This document shows, piece by piece, positions 1 to 9,026 of a DNA stretch of 64,000 nucleotides. The first letter of the stretch is position 1, and each line of letters starts with the position of its first letter. Location: the NCBI GenBank assembly GCA_902362365.1, contig CABIVQ010000006.1, positions 1 to 64,000 on the forward strand. The letters are read 5' to 3'. Below the pieces are notes generated by a model, which made no database searches, had not been told where the DNA came from, and saw nothing but the letters and a program-made list of their open reading frames with translations. Both the position numbers and the translations under genes were made by a program. This DNA is from Clostridiaceae bacterium. GTDB taxonomy: Bacteria > Bacillota > Clostridia > Peptostreptococcales > Peptostreptococcaceae.

Positions 1-26
1 AACTTAATATAAGTTAATCGAAAGAT

Positions 27-146
27 TATGTGGTTACTATAGCAAAGAGGATACACCTGTTTCCATTCCGAACACAGAAGTTAAGCTCTTTAGCGCTGAT
101 GGTACTTGGGGGGCAACCTCCTGGGAGAGTAAGACGTAGCCACGTA
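27..146 (+). rRNA. rrf: 5S ribosomal RNA
   Basis: The conserved 5S core is visible, including CCGAACACAGAAGTTAAG in loop B/C and the TGGGAGAGTA segment near the 3' side. The terminal helix forms between TATGTGG at the start and CCACGTA at the end, giving the usual length of about 118-120 nt. A run of seven T follows directly after the helix and would end the rRNA operon. The 16S and 23S genes, if linked, lie upstream of the window. Confidence 0.96.
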
Positions 147-236
147 ATCTTTTTTTATTATATTCTTATATTTATAATGTTAGGTTTTAAAAACATGTAA
201 ATACTATTACAAAATGAAAAAATAGGAGTGATAGAC

Positions 237-434
237 ATGTTGAGAAAGCTAGCAATTATTTTGGTTATAGTAGGAGCACTTAATTGGGGCGGAATAGGAG
301 CATTTGGAGTAGATTTACTAGGTAATGTATTTGGAGGAACTTATGAAGTTCTAAGCAGGATGATGTACTTCACTGTAGGATTAGCTGGAATATATCTAAT
401 AATGACTCAAAAACTAGAAAACAAAAGTGATTAA
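237..434 (+). CDS. DUF378 family small membrane protein
   Basis: A 65-residue protein with two hydrophobic segments, roughly residues 5-25 and 38-57, and a short charged tail. The N-terminal half with the LNWGGIGAFG segment is typical of the DUF378 family (YuzA-like), small inner-membrane proteins of unknown function. The ATG at 237 is preferred over the in-frame GTG at 228, because that GTG is part of the Shine-Dalgarno AGGAG (225-229), which is spaced 7 nt from the ATG. It stands alone between the 5S rRNA and its own terminator, so it is probably monocistronic. Confidence 0.85.
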   Translation: MLRKLAIILVIVGALNWGGIGAFGVDLLGNVFGGTYEVLSRMMYFTVGLAGIYLIMTQKLENKSD

Positions 435-450
435 TGATTAATATGAAGAT

Positions 451-487
451 AAAAGACCGTGACTGTTATTTAGAAACGGTCTTTTAA
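451..487 (+). terminator. Intrinsic terminator after the DUF378 gene
   Basis: A perfect 10-bp inverted repeat (AAAAGACCGT / ACGGTCTTTT) with a 15-nt loop, whose 3' arm ends in a T run. It lies 17 nt after the stop codon. Confidence 0.85.
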
Positions 488-637
488 TTTATCCATGATT
501 ATAATAATATAAAGAATATGAAGATGTATAAACTATAATGATGATAACCAATATAATAATAAATAAAATAATTTTATAGATAGATAATTTTACAGATAAA
601 GAAATTTATAATATAAGAAAATATATGAGGAGAATAT

Positions 638-2047
638 ATGAGCAAGTTAATTATAGAGGAACTAAATAATATCGTAGATAATAAATTAATATCTTTTCAT
701 GTTCCAGGGCATAAATTAGGTAAGATTTATGATAAATTAAATTATACAAATACACTTAATAAAATCTACTCTATGGATACAACGGAAATCCCAGGAACTG
801 ATAATTTACATTCACCAGAAGGTATAATAAAAGAATCTCAAGAGAGGGCTTCTGAAGTATTTAAGAGTGATGAAACTTATTATTTAATAAATGGTAGCAC
901 TTGTGGAATACAAGCAGCTATAATGGCATTATGCCCACCCAAAAGCAAAATCATTGCAAATAGAGATTGTCACCAATCAGTAATAAATGCATGTATTTTA
1001 GGAGATGTAGACCCAGTATATATAAATTCAGAAGTTGATAAAAATACAAATATTCTTAAGGGTATTAATATAGATGATGCAATAAAAGTTATAGATAGTA
1101 ACTTAGATGCGAAGGCTATAATACTTACATACCCGACATACTATGGAATGACATATGATTTAAAGAGGGTATGTGACTATGCTCATAGCAAGGATATTGC
1201 TGTAATTGTTGATGAAGCACACGGTGCACACTTAGGTTTAAGTGAAGAATTGCCTAAAACAGCTTTAGAACAAGGAGCAGATATAGTTATACAAAGTACG
1301 CATAAAACATTACCTTCATTCACTCAATCATCTATGATACATATACAAGGAGATAGGGTAAATAAAGAACAATTAGTATCCATTCTAAAGATTATAGAAT
1401 CATCAAGTCCGTCATATATGCTAATGGCATCATTAGAAATAGCTGTTGATATTTATAATAAGTATGGAACAAAACTTATGAATGAACTATTAAATAACAT
1501 TGATAAACTAAAAAATTCTTTCAAGGAAAATAATGGTATAGGGTTTTATGATACAGATGATAAGACGAAGATATTTATATCTACAATTAATATGGGATTA
1601 ATAGGTTATGAACTAGAAACTATACTTAGAGAAGAGTATAATATACAAGTAGAGTTATCCAATTATTATGGATCTTTATTAATTTGCACTATAGGTAATG
1701 ACAATGATGATTTCAAAAGTTTAGAAACTGCTTTAAACGAAATCTTAGAAAAATATAGATCTAATAAAAATATAGAGAAAATAGAGTATCCTAATAATAT
1801 ACCAGTAAAAAAATTAACACCAAGAGAAGCATTTTATAAAGAGAAGAAAAGTGTTAAAATATATGAAAGTGTAGGGAAAATATGTGGAGAATACATAATC
1901 CCTTATCCTCCAGGTATCAGCTTAACATCGCCTGGGGAGATAATAACAAATGAAATAATTGACTACATGTTATTCTGTAAAGAAAAAGGAATGAATGTAA
2001 GTGGATTAAAAGATTCTAATTTAGGACAAATTCAAATTATAGAATAG
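638..2047 (+). CDS. Orn/Lys/Arg decarboxylase, fold type I PLP enzyme
   Basis: A 469-residue member of the short, YaaO-like Orn/Lys/Arg decarboxylase family, which makes polyamine precursors from a basic amino acid. Visible motifs are the N-terminal FHVPGHKLG signature, TEIPGTDNL, the PLP-pocket DEAHGAHLG, and STHKTLPSFTQ with the Schiff-base lysine. The C-terminal domain carries PREAFY and IIPYPPGIS, both usual in the family. The substrate (arginine, lysine or ornithine) cannot be told from sequence alone. The start follows a GAGGAG ribosome-binding site. In B. subtilis the homologue yaaO also precedes tmk; here the gap to tmk is 25 nt, consistent with one transcript. Confidence 0.92.
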   Translation: MSKLIIEELNNIVDNKLISFHVPGHKLGKIYDKLNYTNTLNKIYSMDTTEIPGTDNLHSPEGIIKESQERASEVFKSDETYYLINGSTCGIQAAIMALCPPKSKIIANRDCHQSVINACILGDVDPVYINSEVDKNTNILKGINIDDAIKVIDSNLDAKAIILTYPTYYGMTYDLKRVCDYAHSKDIAVIVDEAHGAHLGLSEELPKTALEQGADIVIQSTHKTLPSFTQSSMIHIQGDRVNKEQLVSILKIIESSSPSYMLMASLEIAVDIYNKYGTKLMNELLNNIDKLKNSFKENNGIGFYDTDDKTKIFISTINMGLIGYELETILREEYNIQVELSNYYGSLLICTIGNDNDDFKSLETALNEILEKYRSNKNIEKIEYPNNIPVKKLTPREAFYKEKKSVKIYESVGKICGEYIIPYPPGISLTSPGEIITNEIIDYMLFCKEKGMNVSGLKDSNLGQIQIIE

Positions 2048-2072
2048 TACAAGATTCTATGGAGGACGGCAA

Positions 2073-2747
2073 ATGAAAGGTAAATTAATAATAATAGAAA
2101 GTGGTTCTGATGCTAGTGGAAAGGCCACTCAAACTAAGAGGTTATTTGAAAGATTATCAGAGGAAAATAGTAATATAAGAAAAGTAGAATATCCAAACTA
2201 CGACTCAGAATCTTCTGCATTGGTAAAAATGTATTTAAGAGGAGATTTTGGAAAGAATGCTTCTGATGTAGATCCATATATATCATCTACATTTTTTGCA
2301 GCTGATAGATATGCTTCATTTAAAACGGAATGGGAAGAATTCTATAACAACGGTGGAATAGTTATTGCAGATAGATATACAACGTCTAATATGGTACATC
2401 AAGCGTCTAAGATGGATGAAAAAGATAGAGATAAGTACTTAGATTGGTTAGTTGATTATGAATTTAATTTATATAAAATACCAGAGCCAGACTGTGTTAT
2501 ATTTTTAGATGTTCCTATCGAGTTTAGTCAAAAGCTAATGGAAAATAGAAAGAACAAGATAACAGGTGAAGATAAGAAAGATATACATGAAAGCGATATA
2601 GAGTATTTAACAAAATCATATAATAATGCACTATATATAGCTAACAAGTATAATTGGAAAAAAATAAATTGTGTTAAAGATGGGACTTTAAGAAGTATAG
2701 ATGATATACATGATGAAATCTATAACATAGTTAAACAAAGTATATAA
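2073..2747 (+). CDS. tmk: Thymidylate kinase (dTMP kinase)
   Basis: This 224-residue P-loop kinase phosphorylates dTMP to dTDP for DNA synthesis. The N-terminal phosphate loop reads GSDASGKAT at residues 11-19, and the DR(Y/H) motif appears as ADRYTTSN near residue 107. The loop is odd: a strict Walker A would have Ser/Thr right after GK, but an alanine stands there and the threonine comes one place later. Context supports the assignment, since tmk directly precedes holB in many Firmicutes. The yaaQ and yaaR genes that separate them in B. subtilis are absent here. The start is 5 nt after a GGAGGACGG ribosome-binding site. Confidence 0.88.
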   Translation: MKGKLIIIESGSDASGKATQTKRLFERLSEENSNIRKVEYPNYDSESSALVKMYLRGDFGKNASDVDPYISSTFFAADRYASFKTEWEEFYNNGGIVIADRYTTSNMVHQASKMDEKDRDKYLDWLVDYEFNLYKIPEPDCVIFLDVPIEFSQKLMENRKNKITGEDKKDIHESDIEYLTKSYNNALYIANKYNWKKINCVKDGTLRSIDDIHDEIYNIVKQSI

Positions 2748-2764
2748 CCTATGGAGAGGTAAAT

Positions 2765-3700
2765 ATGTATTTTAATAATATTATAGGTCAAGAGTTTGCA
2801 AAGAAGTATATAACAAACTCCATTAAAAATGATAAGGTTAATCATGCATATATGTTTGAAGGTATTGATGGAATAGGGAAGAACTTATTTGCAAAAGAAT
2901 TTGGAAAATTACTTATCAATGTTGATAATGTAGATAATAGTCCAGATTATATAAATATAGAACCTACAGGAAGTAGCATAAAAATAGCACAAATTAGAGA
3001 ACTACAATCAGATATAATAATAAAACCACATAGTAAATATAAAATATATGTAATTAATCATGCAGAAAAGATGACAGTAGAGTCTCAAAATGCATTATTA
3101 AAAACGTTAGAAGAACCACCAGAATATGCTATAATAATTTTGATTACAAACAACAAAGAATCTTTATTACCTACAATAAAGTCTAGATGTGAAATAATCA
3201 AATTTTTACCAATATCTATTATGGAATTAAAAAGGTACTTAATGGATAGAGGCGTGGAGGAAAAGAGATCAGCACTATTAGCGAATTTTTCTAGAGGAAG
3301 TATAGAAAAAGCTTTAGAACTATCTGAGTCGAGTGATTTTTCAATAATGAGAGATGATATACAAAAATATATTCAAGATATTTTAGATAAGAATATGGTA
3401 GAGATTTTAAATATATCAAGTGATATGGATAAATATAAAGATAAAGTTATTATTGTTCTTGATATGATGATTAATTACTTCAGAGATATTATGATATGCA
3501 AAGATAGAGCGGATAAGGATATGTTAATAAACGGGGATAGAATTACATTTATACAAAATATGAGTAGTAAAATTACTTATTCGCAAGTATCTAAGATTAT
3601 TGATATAATAGAAGAAGCAAAAAGAAAGATGAGAAGCAATTGTAACTTTAGTGTAAGTATACAAGTTATGGCTTTGAACATATATGAGGTGATAAAATGA
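2765..3700 (+). CDS. holB: DNA polymerase III delta' subunit
   Basis: A 311-residue AAA+-type clamp-loader subunit. The N-terminal IIGQEFAKKYI, the NHAYMFEGIDGIGKNLFA Walker A-like region (residues about 26-43) and the sensor region SQNALLKTLEEPP match the delta' family, which helps load the beta sliding clamp. The usual SRC motif is also present (IKSRCEIIKF). It starts 17 nt after tmk and its stop overlaps the start of ricT by 4 nt (ATGA), so translation is probably coupled. The central zinc-binding cysteines of many DnaX/HolB proteins are not evident. Confidence 0.9.
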   Translation: MYFNNIIGQEFAKKYITNSIKNDKVNHAYMFEGIDGIGKNLFAKEFGKLLINVDNVDNSPDYINIEPTGSSIKIAQIRELQSDIIIKPHSKYKIYVINHAEKMTVESQNALLKTLEEPPEYAIIILITNNKESLLPTIKSRCEIIKFLPISIMELKRYLMDRGVEEKRSALLANFSRGSIEKALELSESSDFSIMRDDIQKYIQDILDKNMVEILNISSDMDKYKDKVIIVLDMMINYFRDIMICKDRADKDMLINGDRITFIQNMSSKITYSQVSKIIDIIEEAKRKMRSNCNFSVSIQVMALNIYEVIK

Positions 3701-4584
3701 TAAAAATAGTGGGTGTTAGGTTTAAAAATGCAGGTAAAATATACTATTTTGATCCTGTAGATTTTGAAATAGAGCAAAACACAGATGTAGTTGTAGAAAC
3801 GGCAAGAGGTCTAGAATACGGAACAGTAATTGTTGGTCCAAAGGAAATAGATGAAAATAAATTAGTATCACCATTAAAACCTATTATAAGAATAGCAACT
3901 CCTGAAGATACTAACATATATAAGGAGAATAAAGAAAAAGCTAAAGAAACTTTTGAATTATGCCAACAAAAAATAAAAGAGCATGATCTTACTATGTTCT
4001 TAATTGATTGTGAATATACTTTTGATAGAAATAAGTTAATATTCTACTTCACTGCAGAGGGAAGAATCGACTTTAGAGAGCTTGTAAAAGATTTAGCGGC
4101 AATATTTAAAACAAGAATAGAGTTAAGACAAATTGGAGTTAGAGATGAAGCCAAATCAATTGGAGGTTTAGGTCCATGTGGAAGAAGTTTATGCTGTTCT
4201 TCATGGCTAGGAGATTTCCAACCAGTTTCAATAAAAATGGCTAAAGACCAAAGTCTATCACTAAATCCAACAAAGATATCTGGTATATGTGGAAGACTAT
4301 TCTGTTGTTTAAAATATGAGCATGACGTATATGTAGAAGCAATAGAAAAAATGCCTAATGTAGGAGACTTAGTTAAAGTAAGTGGAAATAAAGGTAAGGT
4401 AATAGAAGTTAATCCTTTATTAGAACAAGCTAAAGTTGAATTCAATGATAAAACTATAAAAACTTGTATGAGAGAAGAAATAAAAGTATTACAAGAAGCT
4501 AAAAAATGTGGGGGTTGTTGCAAAAATAAAGATGAACAACTAGATGCAGAAACATTAAGAGAGTTAAAGAAATTAGAAGATTAA
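3697..4584 (+). CDS. ricT: PSP1-domain protein RicT (YaaT)
   Basis: A 295-residue PSP1 superfamily protein. In B. subtilis RicT works in the RicA/RicF/RicT (Y-complex), which binds 4Fe-4S clusters and promotes mRNA maturation by RNase Y and the sporulation phosphorelay. The cluster-type cysteines are visible as CGRSLCC (C161, C166, C167) and CGRLFCC (C198, C203, C204). A further CGGCC lies near the C-terminus. It overlaps holB by 4 nt and is followed by a strong hairpin at 4596-4627, as expected for the end of the tmk-holB-ricT operon. Confidence 0.93.
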   Translation: MIKIVGVRFKNAGKIYYFDPVDFEIEQNTDVVVETARGLEYGTVIVGPKEIDENKLVSPLKPIIRIATPEDTNIYKENKEKAKETFELCQQKIKEHDLTMFLIDCEYTFDRNKLIFYFTAEGRIDFRELVKDLAAIFKTRIELRQIGVRDEAKSIGGLGPCGRSLCCSSWLGDFQPVSIKMAKDQSLSLNPTKISGICGRLFCCLKYEHDVYVEAIEKMPNVGDLVKVSGNKGKVIEVNPLLEQAKVEFNDKTIKTCMREEIKVLQEAKKCGGCCKNKDEQLDAETLRELKKLED

Positions 4585-4595
4585 ATTTGTAATAT

Positions 4596-4627
4596 AAAAA
4601 AGGGGTAGGATTTTCCTACCCTTTTAA
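4596..4627 (+). terminator. Terminator between ricT and trmN6
   Basis: A hairpin of AAAGGGGTAGG against CCTACCCTTTT with a 4-5 nt loop, ending in T's, 12 nt after the ricT stop. The trmN6 start is only 15 nt further on, so read-through into trmN6 is plausible. Confidence 0.8.
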
Positions 4628-4641
4628 ATAAGGAGATATTT

Positions 4642-5391
4642 ATGGACATAAAATTAAAAGACACAGAAAGAATAGATGACTTACAGTTAAAAGGATTAAA
4701 GTTAATACAAGATACTAATGGATTTTGTTTTGGAATAGATGCAGTTCTTCTAGCAAACTTTGCAAAAGTAAAAAAAGATGCTAACGTTGCAGACTTAGGT
4801 ACTGGTACAGGAATAATACCAATACTTATTGCAGGAAAAAGTAAAGCAAAGAAAATAGTAGGAGTGGAAATACAAGAAGAAGTATATGAAATGGCCACTC
4901 GCTCAGTAAAATTAAATAATTTAGAAGATAGAGTAGAAATTGTAAATGCAGATATTAAAACAATAGATAAAGTATTAGAAGTACATGGATATCATGTAGT
5001 TACTTCAAATCCTCCATATATGCATATGGATGGTATAAAAAATCCTAATGATAAAAAAGCAATATCTAGACATGAGGTAAAATGCAATTTAGAAGATGTT
5101 ATAAGAGCAGCCTCAAGGTTAGTAATGCCTAGAGGTAAGTTCTTCATGATACATAGGCCTACAAGACTAGTTGATATTATTGAACTTGGAAGAAAATATA
5201 GACTAGAACCGAAAGTAGTACAATTTGTACATCCAAGAGCTAATAAAGCTCCAAACTTACTTTTAGTGGAATTTATGAAAGATGGAAAACCAGAATTAAA
5301 AATACTTGATCCACTATATGTTTATGGAGAAGATGGAAACTATACAAAAGAAATAAATGATATATATGCAAATGAAGATATAGGAGAATAA
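4642..5391 (+). CDS. trmN6: tRNA1(Val) A37 N6-methyltransferase TrmN6 (YabB)
   Basis: A 249-residue SAM-dependent methyltransferase of the TrmN6/YfiC type. The SAM-binding motif I is DLGTGTGI (residues 51-58) and the amino-methyl catalytic motif is NPPY (123-126). The N-terminal FCFGIDAVLLANF is characteristic of the subfamily. It probably modifies the adenine next to the anticodon. In B. subtilis yabB lies close to rsmI, as here, where the gap is only 5 nt. The ribosome-binding site AAGGAG is 7 nt before the ATG. Confidence 0.9.
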   Translation: MDIKLKDTERIDDLQLKGLKLIQDTNGFCFGIDAVLLANFAKVKKDANVADLGTGTGIIPILIAGKSKAKKIVGVEIQEEVYEMATRSVKLNNLEDRVEIVNADIKTIDKVLEVHGYHVVTSNPPYMHMDGIKNPNDKKAISRHEVKCNLEDVIRAASRLVMPRGKFFMIHRPTRLVDIIELGRKYRLEPKVVQFVHPRANKAPNLLLVEFMKDGKPELKILDPLYVYGEDGNYTKEINDIYANEDIGE

Positions 5392-5396
5392 GATAT

Positions 5397-6230
5397 ATGA
5401 GCGGTAAATTATATATATGTCCAACACCCATAGGAAACTTAGAAGATATAACTTATAGGACTTTAAGAGTATTGAATGAAGTTGATTTAATTGCAGCTGA
5501 AGATACTAGACATAGTATAAAACTTTTAAATCATTTTGAAATTTCAAAACCATTAACAAGTTATCATGAACACAACAAAGATTCCAAAGGTGGGTATTTA
5601 ATCAATAAATTACTTGAAGGTGAAAACGTAGCAGTAATAAGTGATGCAGGGATGCCAGGAATTTCTGATCCAGGTGAAGATATAATAAGGGAAGCTATTG
5701 AAAATAATATAGAAGTAGAAGTTTTACCTGGTGCCACAGCTTTTGTAACAGCTTTAGTAGGGTCTGGATTAGATACTAGAAAGTTTGCATTTGAAGGTTT
5801 TTTAGATAGAGATAAAAAGACTAGAAGAGAACAATTAGAGGATGTAAAGGAAGAAAGTAGAACAATGATATTCTACGAATCTCCTCATAGATTAAAAGAT
5901 ACGTTAAAAGATATGAGTAAGGTTTTAGGAAATAGAAAAATTTCTATAAATAGAGAGCTTACAAAAAAATATCAGGAAATAATAAGAGAAGATATAGATA
6001 AAGCAATAGAAATATTTAATGAAAGAGATATTAAAGGTGAGTTCGTTTTAATAGTAGATGGTTTTAAGGGTGAAAAAACTCAGAAAAATAACTATGATGA
6101 TCTTACAGAAAGAGAGTATGTAATAGAGTTAATTAATAATGGTTTAGATAAGAAAGATGCTATTAAAACAGTTTGTAAAGAAAGAAAGTTAAAAAAGGAT
6201 GTAGTATATAAGCAAGTATTAGATTTATAA
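5397..6230 (+). CDS. rsmI: 16S rRNA 2'-O-ribose C1402 methyltransferase
   Basis: A 277-residue tetrapyrrole-methylase-fold enzyme that methylates the ribose of C1402 in the ribosomal P site. The hallmarks are CPTPIGNLEDITYR at the N-terminus, AAEDTRHS, and the glycine-rich SDAGMPGISDPG loop that binds SAM (near residues 80-91). The PGATAFVTALVGSGL segment is also typical. It starts just 5 nt after trmN6, which suggests a two-gene RNA-modification unit. The C-terminal 45 residues are a helical tail common to Firmicute homologues. Confidence 0.95.
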   Translation: MSGKLYICPTPIGNLEDITYRTLRVLNEVDLIAAEDTRHSIKLLNHFEISKPLTSYHEHNKDSKGGYLINKLLEGENVAVISDAGMPGISDPGEDIIREAIENNIEVEVLPGATAFVTALVGSGLDTRKFAFEGFLDRDKKTRREQLEDVKEESRTMIFYESPHRLKDTLKDMSKVLGNRKISINRELTKKYQEIIREDIDKAIEIFNERDIKGEFVLIVDGFKGEKTQKNNYDDLTEREYVIELINNGLDKKDAIKTVCKERKLKKDVVYKQVLDL

Positions 6231-6255
6231 GATATAAGCATTCGGGGTGATACAT

Positions 6256-6957
6256 ATGGAATTGAATAAGATTTTAATAAATAGTTTAAAATGCAAAGAT
6301 GCTAGTGAAGAGTTTAAAAAATTAGATAATAATAAAATATTAGAACAATTGATTCCTAAAATAAATGAAATGAAGGAAGTTGGAGAATGTAAATATCACG
6401 TAGTGAATTGCTTTGATCATTCTATAAATGCATTAAAGGAATTTGAAGATATGATAAAGGATGAAAATTTCTTTTCAAATCATTTAAAAAATAGAATATG
6501 GAACTATTTAAATACTAGCGTAGAACATGGTATAAGTAAACTTGATATACTAAAATTAGGAATATTTTTACATGATATTGGTAAGCCTGATGCAAAAACT
6601 ACTGATGAAAATGGTAGAGTTCACTTTAAAGGCCATGAAAAAATAGGTGGAGATATTGTGATTGACTTAGGGAGAAGCTTAGGATTAAGTCAAAGTGTAA
6701 TAGATACTCTATTTAAATATGTTAGATATCATATGTTTTTATTAGTTTTTTATAAGAAAAATGATATAAGTCAAGAAAAACTATTTGAAATGTTCGATAC
6801 CTTAGAAGAAGATACAATAGGAGCTATGCTTTTAGGATATGCAGATATAGTATCTACTAGAAAATTATTGAATCCTAATGAAGAAGTAGGAGTAATAAAA
6901 ACTTATATGGAATTTATATTGACTAATTATGAATACAGATACAAAAGATTAAAATAA
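6256..6957 (+). CDS. HD-domain metal-dependent phosphohydrolase
   Basis: A 233-residue protein with an HD superfamily core. The metal-binding HDIGKPDAK motif falls at about residues 106-114, upstream histidines lie in FDHSINAL, and RYHMF lies downstream. Such domains hydrolyse phosphoester bonds in nucleotides or RNA ends; the N-terminal half resembles the HD part of tRNA nucleotidyltransferase-like proteins. The substrate cannot be inferred. The ATG at 6256 is chosen over the in-frame GTG at 6247 because the GTG belongs to the ribosome-binding site GGGGTG, 6 nt from the ATG. It follows rsmI by 25 nt. Confidence 0.8.
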   Translation: MELNKILINSLKCKDASEEFKKLDNNKILEQLIPKINEMKEVGECKYHVVNCFDHSINALKEFEDMIKDENFFSNHLKNRIWNYLNTSVEHGISKLDILKLGIFLHDIGKPDAKTTDENGRVHFKGHEKIGGDIVIDLGRSLGLSQSVIDTLFKYVRYHMFLLVFYKKNDISQEKLFEMFDTLEEDTIGAMLLGYADIVSTRKLLNPNEEVGVIKTYMEFILTNYEYRYKRLK

Positions 6958-7008
6958 AAACAGGTTGCCTTAAAATGAATTATTCATTTTAAGACAACCT
7001 GTTTTTAT
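6957..7008. terminator. Bidirectional terminator between HD hydrolase and Lrp gene
   Basis: A nearly perfect 20-bp inverted repeat with one mismatch (CAGGTTGCCTTAAAATGAAT against its complement), flanked by A's on the left and T's on the right. It sits between two convergent genes and would serve both. Its 3' arm shares 14 identical bases (ATTCATTTTAAGAC) with the terminator at 53761. Confidence 0.9.
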
Positions 7009-7011
7009 TTA

Positions 7012-7443
7012 TTATAATATAGACTTTGATTGTATTGGAGTTGACAATATCACCGAAGTTTTAGTAGAACCTATTGTTTTTATAGTATCAATTACATTTT
7101 CTAATTCATACATATCTTTAACTATGACTTTAAGAAGAGAACAGTCATCACCTGTTATATGGTGACACTCAACTATTCTAGGGTCATCTTTAGCAACTTC
7201 TAAAAATTGATCATAAGCTTTTCCACTTGGAAGTGATATATGTATAAATGCTTTTATAACTCTGCCTAAAGCATCTGGATTTACTATTGCCTTATATCCT
7301 TCAATAACACCTGCTTCTTCAAGTCTTTTTACTCTTTCAGAAACAGCTGGAGAAGTTAAACCAACTATTTTACCTAAGTCCTTCATTGAAATTCTACCGT
7401 CATCCTGAAGTATTTCTATAATTCTGTAATCAGTAATATCCAT
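7012..7443 (-). CDS. Lrp/AsnC family transcriptional regulator
   Basis: A 143-residue regulator with an N-terminal winged helix (DYRIIEILQDDGRISMKDLG, then the recognition helix SPAVSERVKRLEEAG) and a C-terminal RAM/AsnC ligand-binding domain (ECHHITGDDCSLLKV). This family senses amino acids or related metabolites as dimers or octamers. The start at 7443 is preferred because an AAAGGGGG ribosome-binding site precedes this ATG; the upstream in-frame ATG lacks one. It lies 22 nt after pncB on the same strand, so the two are probably co-transcribed, but no functional link is evident. Confidence 0.92.
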   Translation of the reverse strand: MDITDYRIIEILQDDGRISMKDLGKIVGLTSPAVSERVKRLEEAGVIEGYKAIVNPDALGRVIKAFIHISLPSGKAYDQFLEVAKDDPRIVECHHITGDDCSLLKVIVKDMYELENVIDTIKTIGSTKTSVILSTPIQSKSIL

Positions 7444-7465
7444 ATGTAGCCCCCTTTGATTTATG

Positions 7466-8902
7466 TTATTGTTTTTGTACAACTTTATCACCTAATAAAT
7501 TAGTTTTTAAATCCCAAAGCTCTTGTGATAAATCAACTTTATAAGTTTTTGGGCAAGTAAGTCTTCTATATGCATCCCATAAAGTATTTAGTTCATCTTG
7601 CACATATTGCTGTATTTCTGTAATTGGCTTAGATTTAAACTTACATTCTCCGTTTATAAATAAAGGCTTATGAAGTTCTTTAATCGTGTAATCTTCAAAT
7701 GTAGTTTCTTTCCAAGTATATGTAGGGTGGAATACAGTAAGAGGTTGTGAAGTATTTATTTTCTCATCATGAAGCATAATTAAATCGGCTTCAGCTTTAT
7801 TCTCTTTATTGTATATTCTAACAACTTTTTTATATCCTGGGTTATTTATTTTTTCTGGATCCTCAGAAATTTTAATTTTTGGAACGATTTTATCACCTTG
7901 GTATGAAGCTGCTAACTTATATACACCACCAAGAGATGGTGAATCAGCTGAAGTGATTAATTTTGTTCCAACACCCCAAGAATTTATAGCACAATTTCCT
8001 GATTTTAAAGCAGATATAGTGTACTCATCTAAATCATTAGATGCTGTTATACTTAAATTACTAAAACCTGCTTCATCTAGCATTTTCTTAGCTTCAACAG
8101 ATAGATATTCTAAGTCACCTGAATCTATACGGATACCAAGTGGTGTATGGCCATTAGCCTTTAAGTTCTTAAATACTTTTATAGCATTAGGAACTCCACT
8201 ATTTAATACATCGTAAGTATCAACCAAAAGTAAGCATTTATCAGGATAAACATCAGCATAAGCTTCAAATGATTCTAACTCTGAGTCAAATTTTTGAATC
8301 CAACTATGAGCTTGAGTTCCAACTACTGGAATATCAAACATTTTACCAGCTAGTACATTTGCTGTAGCCTTACAGCCCCCTATTACAGCAGCTCTAGCCC
8401 CGTAGATACCTGCATCTGGTCCTTGTGCACGTCTAAGTCCAAATTCAAAAACTGGATCTCCTTGTGCAGCATAACAAACCTTAGAAGCTTTTGTAGCTAT
8501 AAGAGATTGGAAATTTACGATAGTAAGTAAAGCTGTTTCTATAAGTTGAGCTTGGTACAGAGGTGCTTTAACTGTAATAACAGGTTCATTAGGGAACATG
8601 ATTGTACCCTCTTCAACAGAATATATGTCTCCTGTAAATTTAAAGTCCCTTAAAAAATCTAAGAATTTATCTGAGAATAAGTTTAAACTTTTTAAGTACT
8701 TTAAATCTTCCTCTGAAAATTGAAGATTATTTATATAATCAACTAATTGCTCAATACCACAAACTATTGTATACCCACTTTTACATGCATTTTTCCTAAA
8801 GAACATATCAAACACAACTACATCTTCATGTATATTTTTCTCAAAATATCCATTCAACATAGTAAGTTGATACAAGTCTGTAAGAAGTGTCAAATTTCTC
8901 AT
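7466..8902 (-). CDS. pncB: Nicotinate phosphoribosyltransferase
   Basis: A 478-residue enzyme that joins nicotinate to PRPP to make nicotinate mononucleotide in NAD salvage. The N-terminal LLTDLYQLTMLNGYF, the FGLRRAQGPDAG substrate-binding segment, GTQAHSWI with its conserved histidine, and IRIDSGDLEYLS are all family signatures. Length is normal for the Gram-positive type. A ribosome-binding site AAGGAG lies 7 nt before the ATG. Transcription would start in the 8903-9026 gap shared with spmA and continue into the Lrp gene. Confidence 0.95.
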   Translation of the reverse strand: MRNLTLLTDLYQLTMLNGYFEKNIHEDVVVFDMFFRKNACKSGYTIVCGIEQLVDYINNLQFSEEDLKYLKSLNLFSDKFLDFLRDFKFTGDIYSVEEGTIMFPNEPVITVKAPLYQAQLIETALLTIVNFQSLIATKASKVCYAAQGDPVFEFGLRRAQGPDAGIYGARAAVIGGCKATANVLAGKMFDIPVVGTQAHSWIQKFDSELESFEAYADVYPDKCLLLVDTYDVLNSGVPNAIKVFKNLKANGHTPLGIRIDSGDLEYLSVEAKKMLDEAGFSNLSITASNDLDEYTISALKSGNCAINSWGVGTKLITSADSPSLGGVYKLAASYQGDKIVPKIKISEDPEKINNPGYKKVVRIYNKENKAEADLIMLHDEKINTSQPLTVFHPTYTWKETTFEDYTIKELHKPLFINGECKFKSKPITEIQQYVQDELNTLWDAYRRLTCPKTYKVDLSQELWDLKTNLLGDKVVQKQ

Positions 8903-9026
8903 TATTTTTCTCCTTAAATACTAAAAATTATAAAAAAACCCTATACCTATACTAAAACACAATACACTTCAACTTTCAAGTATAAACTAGTCCTTAACTA
9001 ACATAAAATTATTAAGAGGGGAGGGG

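Noticed and set aside
4044..4523. Minus-strand frame of 159 codons inside ricT
   Set aside because: It mirrors the ricT reading frame, lacks a ribosome-binding site and has an improbable amino-acid composition.
7809..8216. Plus-strand frame of 135 codons inside pncB
   Set aside because: Antisense of well-conserved pncB motifs; no start signals.
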